A DNA stretch of 18,277 bases, from the NCBI GenBank assembly GCA_964519035.1, contig CAZFKZ010000035.1, positions 1 to 18,277 of the forward strand, written 5' to 3'. The position numbers were made by a program, and so were the translations under genes. The notes under the pieces are model-generated. The model was not told the DNA's origin. It saw only the letters and a list, made by a program, of their open reading frames with translations, and searched no databases. Source of the DNA: CAJJBL01 sp964519035. GTDB taxonomy: Bacteria; Pseudomonadota; Alphaproteobacteria; Puniceispirillales; Marisalimonadaceae. Position 1 is the first letter of the stretch, and every line of letters starts with the position of its first letter. Below are positions 6,975 to 14,703 of the stretch, piece after piece.

Positions 6975-7553
6975 TTACTCTTTTAATTTTTCAATTATAC
7001 CTTGTATATCGTTTGAAACACTCTTTATACTTTGCATCCCATTTGCTTGTCTTAATCTATTCAAATTTTTATAATATTTTAATACTGGAATAGTATCTCT
7101 TTTATAAATCATTATTCTATTCTTAAGAACTTCGTCATTATCGTCATTTCTTGCAATCTTATCTTCAGATGCCCTTTTTTCGATCCTGCTAATCAGTAAA
7201 TCTTCATCAACCAGTATTTCTATTATATAATCAATCTTTAAATTTTTATGATCTAACATTTTATCAAGTTCTTTTGCTTGATTTAATGTTCTTGGAAATC
7301 CATCTAATATAAAACCTTTTTTACAATCTTCTTCTATAACTCTTTCGCTTATAATTGACATTATTATGTCATCGGATACTAAATCACCTTTATCCATTAT
7401 AACTTTAACTTTATTACCTAATTCTGACCCAGATTTAACAGCTTCTCTTAACATATCTCCAGTTGAGATTTGGACTAAATTATACTTATCAATAATAAAT
7501 TTTGCTTGTGTTCCTTTACCCGCACCTGGAGGACCAAATAGTATAATGTTCAT
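6975..7553 (-). CDS. adk: Adenylate kinase, short-LID form
   Basis: Catalyses ATP + AMP = 2 ADP and balances the adenylate pool in the cytoplasm. In 192 residues it shows the P-loop GPPGAGKGT (7-15), the AMP-binding STGDMLR (30-36), DGFPRT (84-89), and catalytic arginines in EKRASE (R127) and RNDDNDEVLKNRI (R135, R146). Only a few residues (about 128-134) replace the roughly 38-residue LID of E. coli Adk, and no zinc-ligand cysteines are seen, so this is the short form common in alphaproteobacteria. The ATG directly abuts the secY stop, and its strong SD lies inside the secY C-terminal codons, implying coupled translation. Confidence 0.98.
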   Translation of the reverse strand: MNIILFGPPGAGKGTQAKFIIDKYNLVQISTGDMLREAVKSGSELGNKVKVIMDKGDLVSDDIIMSIISERVIEEDCKKGFILDGFPRTLNQAKELDKMLDHKNLKIDYIIEILVDEDLLISRIEKRASEDKIARNDDNDEVLKNRIMIYKRDTIPVLKYYKNLNRLRQANGMQSIKSVSNDIQGIIEKLKE

Positions 7554-8882
7554 TTAACGCCTCCCTCCTCGTAATTTTGATTTCTTAATTAAACCAGAAT
7601 ATTTATGTGCAATTAAATGAGATTGTGCTTGTGCAACAGTGTCCATAGATACAGTAACTACAATTAAAAGACTTGTTCCACCAAGGTAAAATGGAATTGA
7701 ATACTTTGAAATCAATATTTCTGGAAGAATACAAACAGCAGATAGATATGTTGCGCCGATTGCTGTCAGTCTTGTTAATACAAAATCTAAATAATCTGCA
7801 GTAGGAGGCCCTGGCCTTATACCTGGAACATATCCACCATTTCTTTTTAAATTATCTGCCGTTTCATCTGGGTTAAAAACTATTGCTGTATAAAAAAAGG
7901 CAAAGAAAACAATCAGGCTTATATATAATGCTAAATAAAGTGGCTGTCCTCTTCCAAACAAAGAATTCAGCATTAGAACCCATTCAGAGCTACCTGAACC
8001 TAAACTAGAAAAAGAAGATATAGATGTTGGTAAAAGTAATAGTGCAGATGCAAATATTGGAGGAATTACACCAGGTACATTTATTTTCAAAGGTAAGTGA
8101 GATGAATCACCACCAAACATTTTATTACCCATTTGCCTTTTAGGATATTGAACTATAATTTTTCTCTGTGAACGTTCTATAAAAACTATAAAAGCAACTA
8201 CTGCAATTGCTAAAATAAATATTCCAATAATAACAAATGCTGATATAGAACCTGTTCTACCCTGTTCGAGAATTTGAGCCATTGCTCTTGGAAGTTCAGC
8301 AACAATGCCAGAAAAAATTATTAATGAAACTCCATTTCCAATACCTCTAGATGTTATTTGTTCACCCAACCATAATAAAAACATCACTGAACCTACTAAA
8401 GTAACTACAGTTGTCACTTTAAAAAAAACACCTGGATTAATTACTATTGATCCAGCGGAACCTGATGTTCCTTCTAATGCAACTGCAAATCCATAAGCTT
8501 GTACAGTAGCTAATAGAACTGTAAGATATCTTGTATATTGATTTATTGTCTTTCTACCTGATTCACCATCTTTCTTCAACTGTGCCATTTGTGGTGATAT
8601 TGAGCTCATAAGTTGCATTATTATGGAAGCTGAAATATAAGGTAATATTGTCAAAGCAAAAATAGTCATACGCCCTAAAGCACCACCAGAAAACATATTA
8701 AACATACCTAAAACGCCACTATTAGCTTGATTTACTATTTCAGCTAAAGCTATAGGATTTATCCCAGGTACGGGAATGTATGTACCAAGTCTATATACAA
8801 TTAGAGCTCCTAATGTAAATAATATTCTTTGACGAAGTTCGGTTGCTTGACCTAAAACTCCAAATACGCTCTCATTTGCCAT
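7554..8882 (-). CDS. secY: Protein translocase channel subunit SecY
   Basis: Inner-membrane pore of the Sec translocon. The 442-residue protein has about ten hydrophobic segments, starting with ILFTLGALIVYRLGTYIPVPGI (TM1, about 20-41). Family marks are FSGGALGRMTIFALTILPYI (plug/TM2, about 64-83), GIGNGVSLIIFSGI (about 180-193), the basic cytoplasmic loop ERSQRKIIVQYPKRQMG (about 236-252), and the SecA-contacting loop NLKRNGGYVPGIRPG with R356. The C-terminus KKSKLRGGRR is encoded by purine-rich codons that double as the adk SD. It follows rplO by 3 bp. SecE and SecG are not in the window. Confidence 0.99.
   Translation of the reverse strand: MANESVFGVLGQATELRQRILFTLGALIVYRLGTYIPVPGINPIALAEIVNQANSGVLGMFNMFSGGALGRMTIFALTILPYISASIIMQLMSSISPQMAQLKKDGESGRKTINQYTRYLTVLLATVQAYGFAVALEGTSGSAGSIVINPGVFFKVTTVVTLVGSVMFLLWLGEQITSRGIGNGVSLIIFSGIVAELPRAMAQILEQGRTGSISAFVIIGIFILAIAVVAFIVFIERSQRKIIVQYPKRQMGNKMFGGDSSHLPLKINVPGVIPPIFASALLLLPTSISSFSSLGSGSSEWVLMLNSLFGRGQPLYLALYISLIVFFAFFYTAIVFNPDETADNLKRNGGYVPGIRPGPPTADYLDFVLTRLTAIGATYLSAVCILPEILISKYSIPFYLGGTSLLIVVTVSMDTVAQAQSHLIAHKYSGLIKKSKLRGGRR
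7560..7569 (-). promoter_or_regulatory. adk Shine-Dalgarno embedded in the secY C-terminal codons
   Basis: On the minus strand the last SecY codons (…R-G-G-R-R) read CGA GGA GGG AGG CGT TAA ATG. AGGAGGGAGG (7569-7560) therefore encodes part of the SecY tail and also forms an SD core ending 6 nt before the adk ATG, which directly follows the secY TAA. Ribosomes finishing secY would sit on the adk initiation site. Confidence 0.85.
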
Positions 8883-8885
8883 AGG

Positions 8886-9386
8886 TTAAATCTCAGATTT
8901 CTCTGTTGTTATTTTATTTGCTCTTATTAATTCAACTATTTTTACCGTACCACCAGTTTTTTCTACTGCAGCTTTAGCTGATCCTGAAGAAGCTGTAACT
9001 TCGATGTCTATTTTTGTCTTTAATAAACCTTTTCCTAACAATTTAATTTTTTGATTAATTTTTTTTATAATCCCGTTTTTTAATAAAACATCAGCATTAA
9101 TTAGTTCTTTTGGGTCAATCTTTTTTTCACTTATTAAACTTTCAATTTTACTTAAATTAATTTCTGCACTCTCAACACGAAATATATTTTTAAATCCTCT
9201 TTTTGGAAGACGTCTATGTATCGGCATTTGTCCGCCTTCAAATCCTTTTATCGCTACACCAGATCTTGCCTTTTGACCTTTGTGACCTTGACCAGATGTT
9301 TTGCCAGTTCCAGAACCAATCCCTCTTCCAATTCTTTTTCTATTTTTAACAGCATTTTGATTATCACTAATTTCATTTAACTTCAC
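8886..9386 (-). CDS. rplO: 50S ribosomal protein L15 (uL15)
   Basis: Large-subunit assembly protein. The glycine/arginine-rich N-terminal block GRGIGSGTGKTSGQGHKGQ (about 20-38), KARSG, and FEGGQMPIHRRLPKRGFKN (about 49-67) are diagnostic. The C-terminal half has the SGSAKAAVEKTGGTVKIVE motif and ends in a short extra tail, TEKSEI. The 166-residue length exceeds the E. coli protein but suits alphaproteobacteria. The start is GTG (9386-9384), with AGGAG 8 nt upstream. It follows rpmD by 33 bp and precedes secY by 3 bp. Confidence 0.98.
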   Translation of the reverse strand: MKLNEISDNQNAVKNRKRIGRGIGSGTGKTSGQGHKGQKARSGVAIKGFEGGQMPIHRRLPKRGFKNIFRVESAEINLSKIESLISEKKIDPKELINADVLLKNGIIKKINQKIKLLGKGLLKTKIDIEVTASSGSAKAAVEKTGGTVKIVELIRANKITTEKSEI

Positions 9387-9419
9387 AGATATACTCCTAC
9401 CTAGTCTTTTAATTAAAAG

Positions 9420-9602
9420 TTAATTTACCTTAACTAAATGTTTAACTTTATTAATCATTCCTCTAACACAAGGAGTGTCTTCTAAATCACGACTTCTACC
9501 AATTTTATTTAATCCAAGTCCTATCAATGTTTTTCTTTGATAAGATTTTCTACCTATCGGACTTTTTTCTTGAGTTACATTGACAAGTTTTTTATCTGAC
9601 AT
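9420..9602 (-). CDS. rpmD: 50S ribosomal protein L30 (uL30)
   Basis: Small 60-residue large-subunit protein. The block SPIGRKSYQRKTLIGLGL (about 15-32), then NKIGRSRDLEDTPCVRGMINKVKHLVKV, is the standard bacterial L30 sequence and almost the whole protein. AGGTATT precedes the ATG. It sits between rpsE (8-bp gap) and rplO, the normal spc order. Confidence 0.97.
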   Translation of the reverse strand: MSDKKLVNVTQEKSPIGRKSYQRKTLIGLGLNKIGRSRDLEDTPCVRGMINKVKHLVKVN

Positions 9603-9610
9603 TTTAATAC

Positions 9611-10186
9611 CTATTTAGCTTCTACTATTTCTTGTTCTGGTTGTTCATCAGCTTTTACATAATTTCCAAAGACATCTGATACTTTTTTACCCCTTTTATT
9701 TGCTATACTCCTAGGAGAAGCCATTGAATTAAACGCATCAAATGTAGCTTTAATCATATTATGAGGATTTGAAGTACCAATTGATTTTGCAACGATATCC
9801 TGTATTCCCAAAGTTTCAAAAACTGCTCTCATTGGACCACCAGCAATTATACCAGTACCTGCTGGAGCACTCCTCAATACAACTCTACCAGCACCATAAT
9901 GTCCCTTCATGTCGTGGTGAAGAGTTCTACCTTCTTTAAGTGGAACTTTTACCATATTTTTTTTTGCATCATCTGTAGCTTTTTTTATTGCTTCAGGGAC
10001 TTCCTTAGCTTTTCCAGTTCCAAAGCCGACCTTGCCCCTGACGTCACCAACAACGACAAGCGCTGCAAAACCAAATCTACGTCCACCTTTAACGACTTTA
10101 GCAACCCTATTAATACCAACTAATTTATCAACTAAATCACTGTCTTCTTTAAGATTTTTTTTATCTTGCTTTTCTTTTCTTACCAT
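9611..10186 (-). CDS. rpsE: 30S ribosomal protein S5 (uS5)
   Basis: Small-subunit protein near the mRNA entry channel, with roles in decoding accuracy and helicase activity. The double-stranded-RNA-binding-like N-terminal domain shows VGINRVAKVVKGGRRFGFAA (about 23-42), VVVGD-RGKVGFGTGKAKEVPEAI (about 44-67) and a C-terminal domain with SAPAGTGIIAGGPMRAV and IGTSNPHNMIKATFDA. The 191-residue length includes a short acidic tail (EQPEQEIVEAK) beyond the E. coli end, common in alphaproteobacteria. AGGGG precedes the ATG. It follows rplR by 9 bp. Confidence 0.99.
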   Translation of the reverse strand: MVRKEKQDKKNLKEDSDLVDKLVGINRVAKVVKGGRRFGFAALVVVGDVRGKVGFGTGKAKEVPEAIKKATDDAKKNMVKVPLKEGRTLHHDMKGHYGAGRVVLRSAPAGTGIIAGGPMRAVFETLGIQDIVAKSIGTSNPHNMIKATFDAFNSMASPRSIANKRGKKVSDVFGNYVKADEQPEQEIVEAK

Positions 10187-10195
10187 TTGAAACCC

Positions 10196-10558
10196 CTAAA
10201 AATTTAATCCTGCTTCTCTAGCTGCTTCAGCTAAACATTTAACTCTTCCATGATATATATATCCACCTCTGTCAAAAACAACGTTTTCTACACCTTGTTT
10301 CTTAGCTTTTTGGGCTATTAAGGTACCAACTAGTGTAGCAACTTCTTTAGTACTACCGTTTTTAAATTTACTCTTAATATCACTTTCTAGACTAGAAGCG
10401 GAAGTTATTGTTTTTCTATTAACATCATCAATTATTTGACTATAGATATGTTTACCTGATCTAAAAACCGATAACCTCAACTTACCTATAGATTTCTTTT
10501 TTAAAGAAATCCGATTTCTTTGCTTTCTTCGATCGTGCAATGATATAAAATTACTCAT
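10196..10558 (-). CDS. rplR: 50S ribosomal protein L18 (uL18)
   Basis: 5S rRNA-binding protein of the central protuberance. The basic N-terminus (DRRKQRNRISLKKK) leads into RLSVFRSGKHIYSQIIDD (about 29-46). The C-terminal block VVFDRGGYIYHGRVKCLAEAAREAGLNF is diagnostic. The 120-residue length is typical. GAGGA lies 5 nt before the ATG. It lies between rplF (8-bp gap) and rpsE. Confidence 0.98.
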   Translation of the reverse strand: MSNFISLHDRRKQRNRISLKKKSIGKLRLSVFRSGKHIYSQIIDDVNRKTITSASSLESDIKSKFKNGSTKEVATLVGTLIAQKAKKQGVENVVFDRGGYIYHGRVKCLAEAAREAGLNF

Positions 10559-10566
10559 TTTGTCCT

Positions 10567-11100
10567 CTATTTTTTCTTACCTTCTTTACGTAAAATGAAT
10601 TCATCAGCATAACGAATTCCTTTGCCTTTAAATGGTTCTGGAGGTCTTTTTGACCTTATAACAGCCGCAAATTGTCCAAGCTTTTGTTTATCATTTCCAG
10701 ATATTGTAAATTTAGTATTACCGTCCATTTTTATATCCATTCCATCAGGAACTGTCATTTCTACTGGGTGACTAAGACCTAAGCTGAGAGATAATTTATT
10801 ATTTTGAAGAGTACCTCTGTAACCTACACCAACAATTTCCATATTTTTTGAAAAACCAATGCTAACACCTTTTACAATATTATTAATGAGTGCTCTGCTT
10901 GTCCCCCATAAAGCTCTTCCTTTTGAACTTTTATCTATTGGAGTAACAGTTATTTTGCCGTCGGATATATCTACAACTACCGCCTTATCTACAGATATAC
11001 TAAGTTCACCTTTGGCACCTTTAGCAGAAATAGTGTTACCATCTTGAATTACATCAACTCCTTTTGGAATTTCAATAATAGATTGACCAACTCTAGACAT
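10567..11100 (-). CDS. rplF: 50S ribosomal protein L6 (uL6)
   Basis: Large-subunit protein near the factor-binding (sarcin-ricin) region. It has the two-fold repeated fold of the family: SRVGQSIIEIPKGVDV and the first beta domain (about 1-80), then VGVGYRGTLQNNKLSLSLGLSHPVE (about 91-115), and the C-terminal KQKLGQFAAVIRSKRPPEPFKGKGIRYADE. The 177 residues match the usual length. AGGAGTT precedes the ATG. The gap from rpsH is 12 bp. Confidence 0.99.
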   Translation of the reverse strand: MSRVGQSIIEIPKGVDVIQDGNTISAKGAKGELSISVDKAVVVDISDGKITVTPIDKSSKGRALWGTSRALINNIVKGVSIGFSKNMEIVGVGYRGTLQNNKLSLSLGLSHPVEMTVPDGMDIKMDGNTKFTISGNDKQKLGQFAAVIRSKRPPEPFKGKGIRYADEFILRKEGKKK

Positions 11101-11112
11101 AATTTTTAACTC

Positions 11113-11511
11113 CTAAAATACTTGGCATAGAACTTCACCACCAACTTTTGCAACTCTAGCTTCATTATCACTCATAACACCTCTGGGTGTAGATAATATC
11201 GAAATCCCCAAACCATTATACGTCTTGGCTAAATCATTTATTCCAGAATATACTCTTCGACCAGGGGTTGAAACCCTTTTGATTTCACTAATAACCGGTT
11301 TACCATCAAAATACTTTAGTTCTATTTTAAATTCATGAATACCCGGTCTTTTCTCAATTTGAGAAAAATTACGAATATAACCCTCTCTTTTGAGGACATC
11401 TAAAACGTTAGCCCTGAATCTAGAGGCTGGCGCGTCAACAACAGACATTTGAGCTGATTGACCATTTCTAATTCTAGTTAACATATCCCCAAGTGTATCA
11501 CTCATAGACAT
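11113..11511 (-). CDS. rpsH: 30S ribosomal protein S8 (uS8)
   Basis: Primary 16S rRNA-binding protein needed for central-domain assembly; in E. coli it is also the translational repressor of the spc operon. The 132 residues include DTLGDMLTRIRNGQ, LDVLKREGYIRNF and the C-terminal GLGISILSTPRGVMSDNEARVAKVGGEVLCQVF, with the conserved STPRG loop. ATG codons occur at residues 1 and 3; AAAGGT lies about 9 nt before the first, which I use. Whether S8 autoregulates here was not tested: no S8-like rRNA mimic was worked out near rplE. Confidence 0.98.
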   Translation of the reverse strand: MSMSDTLGDMLTRIRNGQSAQMSVVDAPASRFRANVLDVLKREGYIRNFSQIEKRPGIHEFKIELKYFDGKPVISEIKRVSTPGRRVYSGINDLAKTYNGLGISILSTPRGVMSDNEARVAKVGGEVLCQVF

Positions 11512-11524
11512 AATTATTACCTTT

Positions 11525-11830
11525 CTACCAACTTGATTTTACCATACCTGGAATTTGTCCAGATAAAGCTAATTCTCTTAATGCAATACGTGACATTTTT
11601 ACTTTTCTGTAGTAACCACGCGGCCTACCTGTAATTAAACATCTATTTCTAACCCTTATTTTTGCACCATTACGAGGCATTTCCGATAACTTTAATTGTG
11701 CTTCAAATCTTTGTTCGATTGGCAACGATCTATCACTACAAATCTCTTTCAATCTAGTTCGCCTAGAATGATTTTTCTTAACTTGTTTTTCTCTACTTAA
11801 ATTCTTTTGAATGGCGCTTTTTTTAGCCAT
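11525..11830 (-). CDS. rpsN: 30S ribosomal protein S14 (uS14), zinc-free long form
   Basis: Small-subunit head protein. The 101-residue sequence is the long form without CxxC zinc knuckles: a basic helical N-terminus (KKSAIQKNLSREKQVKK), LPRN-type segment SEMPRNGAKIRVRNRC, and the C-terminal ITGRPRGYYRKVKMSRIALRELA core followed by GQIPGMVKSSW. Lacking cysteine pairs, it should not depend on zinc. AAGGAGA precedes the ATG. It follows rplE by 18 bp. Confidence 0.98.
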   Translation of the reverse strand: MAKKSAIQKNLSREKQVKKNHSRRTRLKEICSDRSLPIEQRFEAQLKLSEMPRNGAKIRVRNRCLITGRPRGYYRKVKMSRIALRELALSGQIPGMVKSSW

Positions 11831-11848
11831 ATTAATCTCCTTAGTTTA

Positions 11849-12394
11849 TTAAGCTGATATAAAGGGAAAATCGAAACCCTTGAGCAGTTCTTTAGCTTCA
11901 TCATCAGTTTTTGCTGTCGTAACAAAAATAATATCCATTCCTCTAGCATTATCAACGTTGTCATATTCTATCTCAGGGAAAACAAATTGTTCTTTTAGAC
12001 CCATTGCATAATTACCATTTCCATCAAAACTATTTGCATTTATTCCTCTGAAATCTCTTACCCTAGGAAGAGCTATATTTATAAATCTATCGATAAACTC
12101 ATACATTTTTTGCTTTCTTAACGTAACTTTTACACCAATTGGCATACCTTCACGTAATTTAAAACTTGCATTTGCTTTTTTAGACTTGGTTATTATTGGC
12201 TTTTGTCCAGTGATTGCTGTTAATTCACTGACTGCTGAATCTATTTTTTTACTATCTTTAACAGCCTCACCAACACCCATATTTATAACAACCTTATCGA
12301 GTTTTGGAATTTGCATTGGATTATCATATTTGAATTTTTCAGCCAAATTTTTAATAATCTCATTATTATATTTTTCTTGTAGTCGAGCTGTCAT
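11849..12394 (-). CDS. rplE: 50S ribosomal protein L5 (uL5)
   Basis: 5S rRNA-binding protein of the central protuberance that contacts P-site tRNA. The 181-residue protein has PKLDKVVINMGVGEAVKDSK (about 29-48), TGQKPIITKSKKANASFKLREGMPIGVKVTLR (about 67-98), PRVRDFRGI and the C-terminal GNYAMGLKEQFVFPEIEYD. The length is normal. TTGGAGATAATAA lies before the ATG. It follows rplX by 13 bp. Confidence 0.99.
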   Translation of the reverse strand: MTARLQEKYNNEIIKNLAEKFKYDNPMQIPKLDKVVINMGVGEAVKDSKKIDSAVSELTAITGQKPIITKSKKANASFKLREGMPIGVKVTLRKQKMYEFIDRFINIALPRVRDFRGINANSFDGNGNYAMGLKEQFVFPEIEYDNVDNARGMDIIFVTTAKTDDEAKELLKGFDFPFISA

Positions 12395-12407
12395 TTATTA
12401 TCTCCAA

Positions 12408-12728
12408 TTATTTGTCTAGTAAAGAGTCTGATACAACAGAGAATCTTTTTTTAATACCATCTTCAATCTTAAACTTAACTCTAGTAGCCTTACCTGTCTC
12501 TGGATCAACGTGAGCCACGTTAGATATATGAATTGAAGCTTCTATTTCATCGATTTTACCTGGAGTTTCTTGTGTTGGCTTTCTGTGTCGCTTAACTATG
12601 TTAACACCTTGAACTAATACTCTTTCTTTTTCTTTTAAGACTGAGGTTATATTCCCAGTTTTACCTTTATCTTTTCCAGTTAATACAATGACGGCGTCAC
12701 CTTTTTTAATTTTCAATTTTTTATTCAT
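12408..12728 (-). CDS. rplX: 50S ribosomal protein L24 (uL24)
   Basis: Early assembly protein at the tunnel exit. A KOW motif, KKGDAVIVLTGKDKGKTGNI (about 8-27), is followed by VQGVNIVKRHRKPTQETPGKI and the SNVAHVDPETGKATRVKFK segment. 106 residues is the usual length. The ATG shares its first base with the rplN stop (TAATG), and GGAAG (12740-12736), inside the last rplN codons, is its likely SD, so translation is probably coupled to rplN. Confidence 0.98.
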   Translation of the reverse strand: MNKKLKIKKGDAVIVLTGKDKGKTGNITSVLKEKERVLVQGVNIVKRHRKPTQETPGKIDEIEASIHISNVAHVDPETGKATRVKFKIEDGIKKRFSVVSDSLLDK

Positions 12729-13096
12729 TATAAAACTTCCGGGGCTAGTGAAACTATTTTCATAAATTGCCTGCCTCGTAATTCACGAGTTACAGGACCA
12801 AAAATCCTTGTTCCGATTGGTTCATTACTTTTGTTGACTAAAACAGCTGCATTTTTATCAAATCTTATACAGGTACCATCATTACGACGAACTTCTTTAG
12901 CAGTCCTAACTATTACAGCTCTATGGACGTCACCTTTTTTAACTTTACCTCTTGGAATAGCTTCTTTAATTGAAACAACTATTACATCACCCACACCTGC
13001 GGTTTTTCTACCTGAACCACCTAAAACTTTAATACATTGAACTTTCCTGGCTCCTGAATTGTCAGCAACTTCCAAGTTACTTTGCATCTGTATCAT
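12728..13096 (-). CDS. rplN: 50S ribosomal protein L14 (uL14)
   Basis: Large-subunit protein forming part of intersubunit bridges and the binding site of silencing factor RsfS. The highly conserved 122-residue sequence begins IQMQSNLEVADNSGARKVQCI and contains KVLGGSGRKTAGVGDVIVVSIKEA, KKGDVHRAVIVRTAKEVRR and the C-terminal IFGPVTRELR…FMKIVSLAPEVL. The second ATG (codon 4) is also possible, but family members start with M-I-Q-M-Q. It follows rpsQ by 24 bp and overlaps rplX by one base. Confidence 0.99.
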   Translation of the reverse strand: MIQMQSNLEVADNSGARKVQCIKVLGGSGRKTAGVGDVIVVSIKEAIPRGKVKKGDVHRAVIVRTAKEVRRNDGTCIRFDKNAAVLVNKSNEPIGTRIFGPVTRELRGRQFMKIVSLAPEVL

Positions 13097-13120
13097 AATA
13101 TATCTCCTATAAAGATTAGA

Positions 13121-13348
13121 TTAGTAAATAACTTCGAAACGCTTGTTTTTTGAAATAGGCGCACATTCTTTTATACTAACCACATCACCTTCTTTAAATT
13201 TATTTTCACTATCATGCGCGGAAAATTTTTTAGATTTTGTAACGAACTTTTTATACATTGGATGCATTATTCTTCTTTCAACAATAACAGTAATTGTTTT
13301 GTCAGCCTTGTGACTTACAACCTTGCCCTGTAATATTCTTTTTGGCAT
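13121..13348 (-). CDS. rpsQ: 30S ribosomal protein S17 (uS17)
   Basis: Primary 16S rRNA-binding protein with an OB fold. The 75 residues show GKVVSHKADKTITVIVERR (about 8-26), HPMYKKFVTKSKKFSAHDS and the C-terminal GDVVSIKECAPISKNKRFEV. The ATG directly follows the rpmC TAA. The SD AAGGAAG (13360-13354) is formed by the last rpmC codons, another case of likely coupling. Confidence 0.98.
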   Translation of the reverse strand: MPKRILQGKVVSHKADKTITVIVERRIMHPMYKKFVTKSKKFSAHDSENKFKEGDVVSIKECAPISKNKRFEVIY

Positions 13349-13564
13349 TTAAGCTTCCTTACCTTGAGTTGTTACATTGCTATTTAATAGTGTCTTTATA
13401 CAAGCTATCTCTCTTCTAACTTGTCTAAACCTAGCTGGGTTTTCATTCTGACCATTTGTTACTTGAAAACGTAGATTAAATTGTTCTTTCCTTAACAAAG
13501 TCATCTGCTGTTTAAGTTCATCATTTGTTTTTACTTTTAAATCCTTGGCTTTATGTCTGGCCAT
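13349..13564 (-). CDS. rpmC: 50S ribosomal protein L29 (uL29)
   Basis: Small helical-hairpin protein at the tunnel exit, next to the SRP and trigger factor docking site. In 71 residues it shows KTNDELKQQMTLLRKEQFNLRFQ (about 12-34) and the second helix NPARFRQVRREIACIKTLL. GAGGAT precedes the ATG. It follows rplP by 17 bp and abuts rpsQ with no gap. Confidence 0.97.
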   Translation of the reverse strand: MARHKAKDLKVKTNDELKQQMTLLRKEQFNLRFQVTNGQNENPARFRQVRREIACIKTLLNSNVTTQGKEA

Positions 13565-13581
13565 TTTATCCTCTTTTAAAA

Positions 13582-13995
13582 CTATTCACCTAATCTTTTT
13601 ACAACTTTAGTATGCATTGGAAGCTTTGCTGCTGCTAAGCTAAGTGCTTGTTTTGCATCAATTTCAGATACTCCATCCAATTCAAACATAATTCTACCTG
13701 GCTTAACTCTACATACCCAGAATTCAGGTGAACCCTTACCTTTACCCATTCTCACTTCGGCAGGTTTACTAGAAACAGGAATATCAGGAAATATCCTAAT
13801 CCATACACGACCAGCTCTTCTAAGATGTCTAGTTATAGCTCGCCTAGCAGATTCAATTTGCCTAGCAGTAACTCTTTCAGGCTCTGTAGCCTTAAGACCA
13901 AAGGAACCAAAGTTTAACTTAGTACCACCTTTAGCTAAACCATGAATTCTACCTTTATGAGCTTTTCTAAATTTAGTTCTTTTAGGTTGTAACAT
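13582..13995 (-). CDS. rplP: 50S ribosomal protein L16 (uL16)
   Basis: Late-assembly protein that organises the A-site side of the peptidyl transferase centre. The 137-residue protein opens LQPKRTKFRKAHKGRIHG and contains GTKLNFGSFGLKATEPERVTARQIESARRAITRHLRRAGRVWIR in two blocks. It continues with PDIPVSSKPAEVRMGKGKGSPEFWVCRVKPGRIMFE. Length and motifs are standard. CAAGGAT lies before the ATG. It follows rpsC by 5 bp. Confidence 0.99.
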   Translation of the reverse strand: MLQPKRTKFRKAHKGRIHGLAKGGTKLNFGSFGLKATEPERVTARQIESARRAITRHLRRAGRVWIRIFPDIPVSSKPAEVRMGKGKGSPEFWVCRVKPGRIMFELDGVSEIDAKQALSLAAAKLPMHTKVVKRLGE

Positions 13996-14000
13996 TAGAT

Positions 14001-14702
14001 TTATCCTTGATCTGCAGGTTTATTATTTGTAGCTTTAATTGATCCTGCCATACGTTTATCTTGAGCCATTGGATCATGTTCCATAACTTCACCTTTGAAT
14101 ATCCATACTTTTACGCCAGTGGCACCATAAGTTGTAAATGCAGTAGACTCAGCATAGTCAACATCAGCTCTTAAAGTATGCAATGGAACTCTTCCTTCTC
14201 TATACCATTCTGTTCTTGCTATCTCTGCTCCACCTAATCTTCCAGCACAGTTTATTCTAATACCTTCTGCACCTAGACGCATTGACCCTTGTACAGCTCT
14301 TTTCATCGCTCTTCTAAATGCAACCCTTCTTTCAAGTTGTTGCGCTATACCATCAGCAACTAATTTAGCATCAAGTTCTGGTTTTCTGATTTCAACAATG
14401 TTTAAGCTAACTTCAGAACCACTTTGTTTTGCTAAATGATTTCTTAATGTTTCTATATCTTGACCTTTTTTACCTATAACTAAACCTGGTCTACCTGCGT
14501 ATATAGTAATACGAGCTCTTCCTGCTGGTCTTTCTATAACAATTTTACTAACTGCTGCAGATTTTAATTTTTCAAAAAGATACTTCCTTAGATTTATGTC
14601 TTGATGCAAAAGATCAGCATAGGATCTTCCACCAAACCATCTTGAGTCCCAAGTTCTATTAATACCTAACCTTAAACCTGTTGGTTGTGATTTCTGACCC
14701 AT
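14001..14702 (-). CDS. rpsC: 30S ribosomal protein S3 (uS3)
   Basis: Small-subunit protein lining the mRNA entry tunnel. From the chosen start it has 233 residues, beginning MGQKSQPTGLRLGINRTWDS, the family N-terminus. A type-2 KH domain follows, with RPGLVIGKKGQDIE (GKKG at about 77-80), then the C-terminal domain with GIAQQLERRVAFRRAMKRA, GIRINCAGRLGGAEIARTEW and YAESTAFTTYGATGVKVWIFKGE. The frame stays open for 29 more codons to an ATG at 14789, but that extension lies inside rplV and has no family match. The ATG at 14702 comes one base after the rplV stop and 8 nt after GGAAGG in the rplV tail. Confidence 0.98.
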   Translation of the reverse strand: MGQKSQPTGLRLGINRTWDSRWFGGRSYADLLHQDINLRKYLFEKLKSAAVSKIVIERPAGRARITIYAGRPGLVIGKKGQDIETLRNHLAKQSGSEVSLNIVEIRKPELDAKLVADGIAQQLERRVAFRRAMKRAVQGSMRLGAEGIRINCAGRLGGAEIARTEWYREGRVPLHTLRADVDYAESTAFTTYGATGVKVWIFKGEVMEHDPMAQDKRMAGSIKATNNKPADQG

Positions 14703-14703
14703 T

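Noticed and set aside
12186..12419. 77-codon + strand frame with hydrophobic stretches
   Set aside because: It is antisense to rplE. Hydrophobic runs arise from the complement of lysine-rich codons. No SD or family match.
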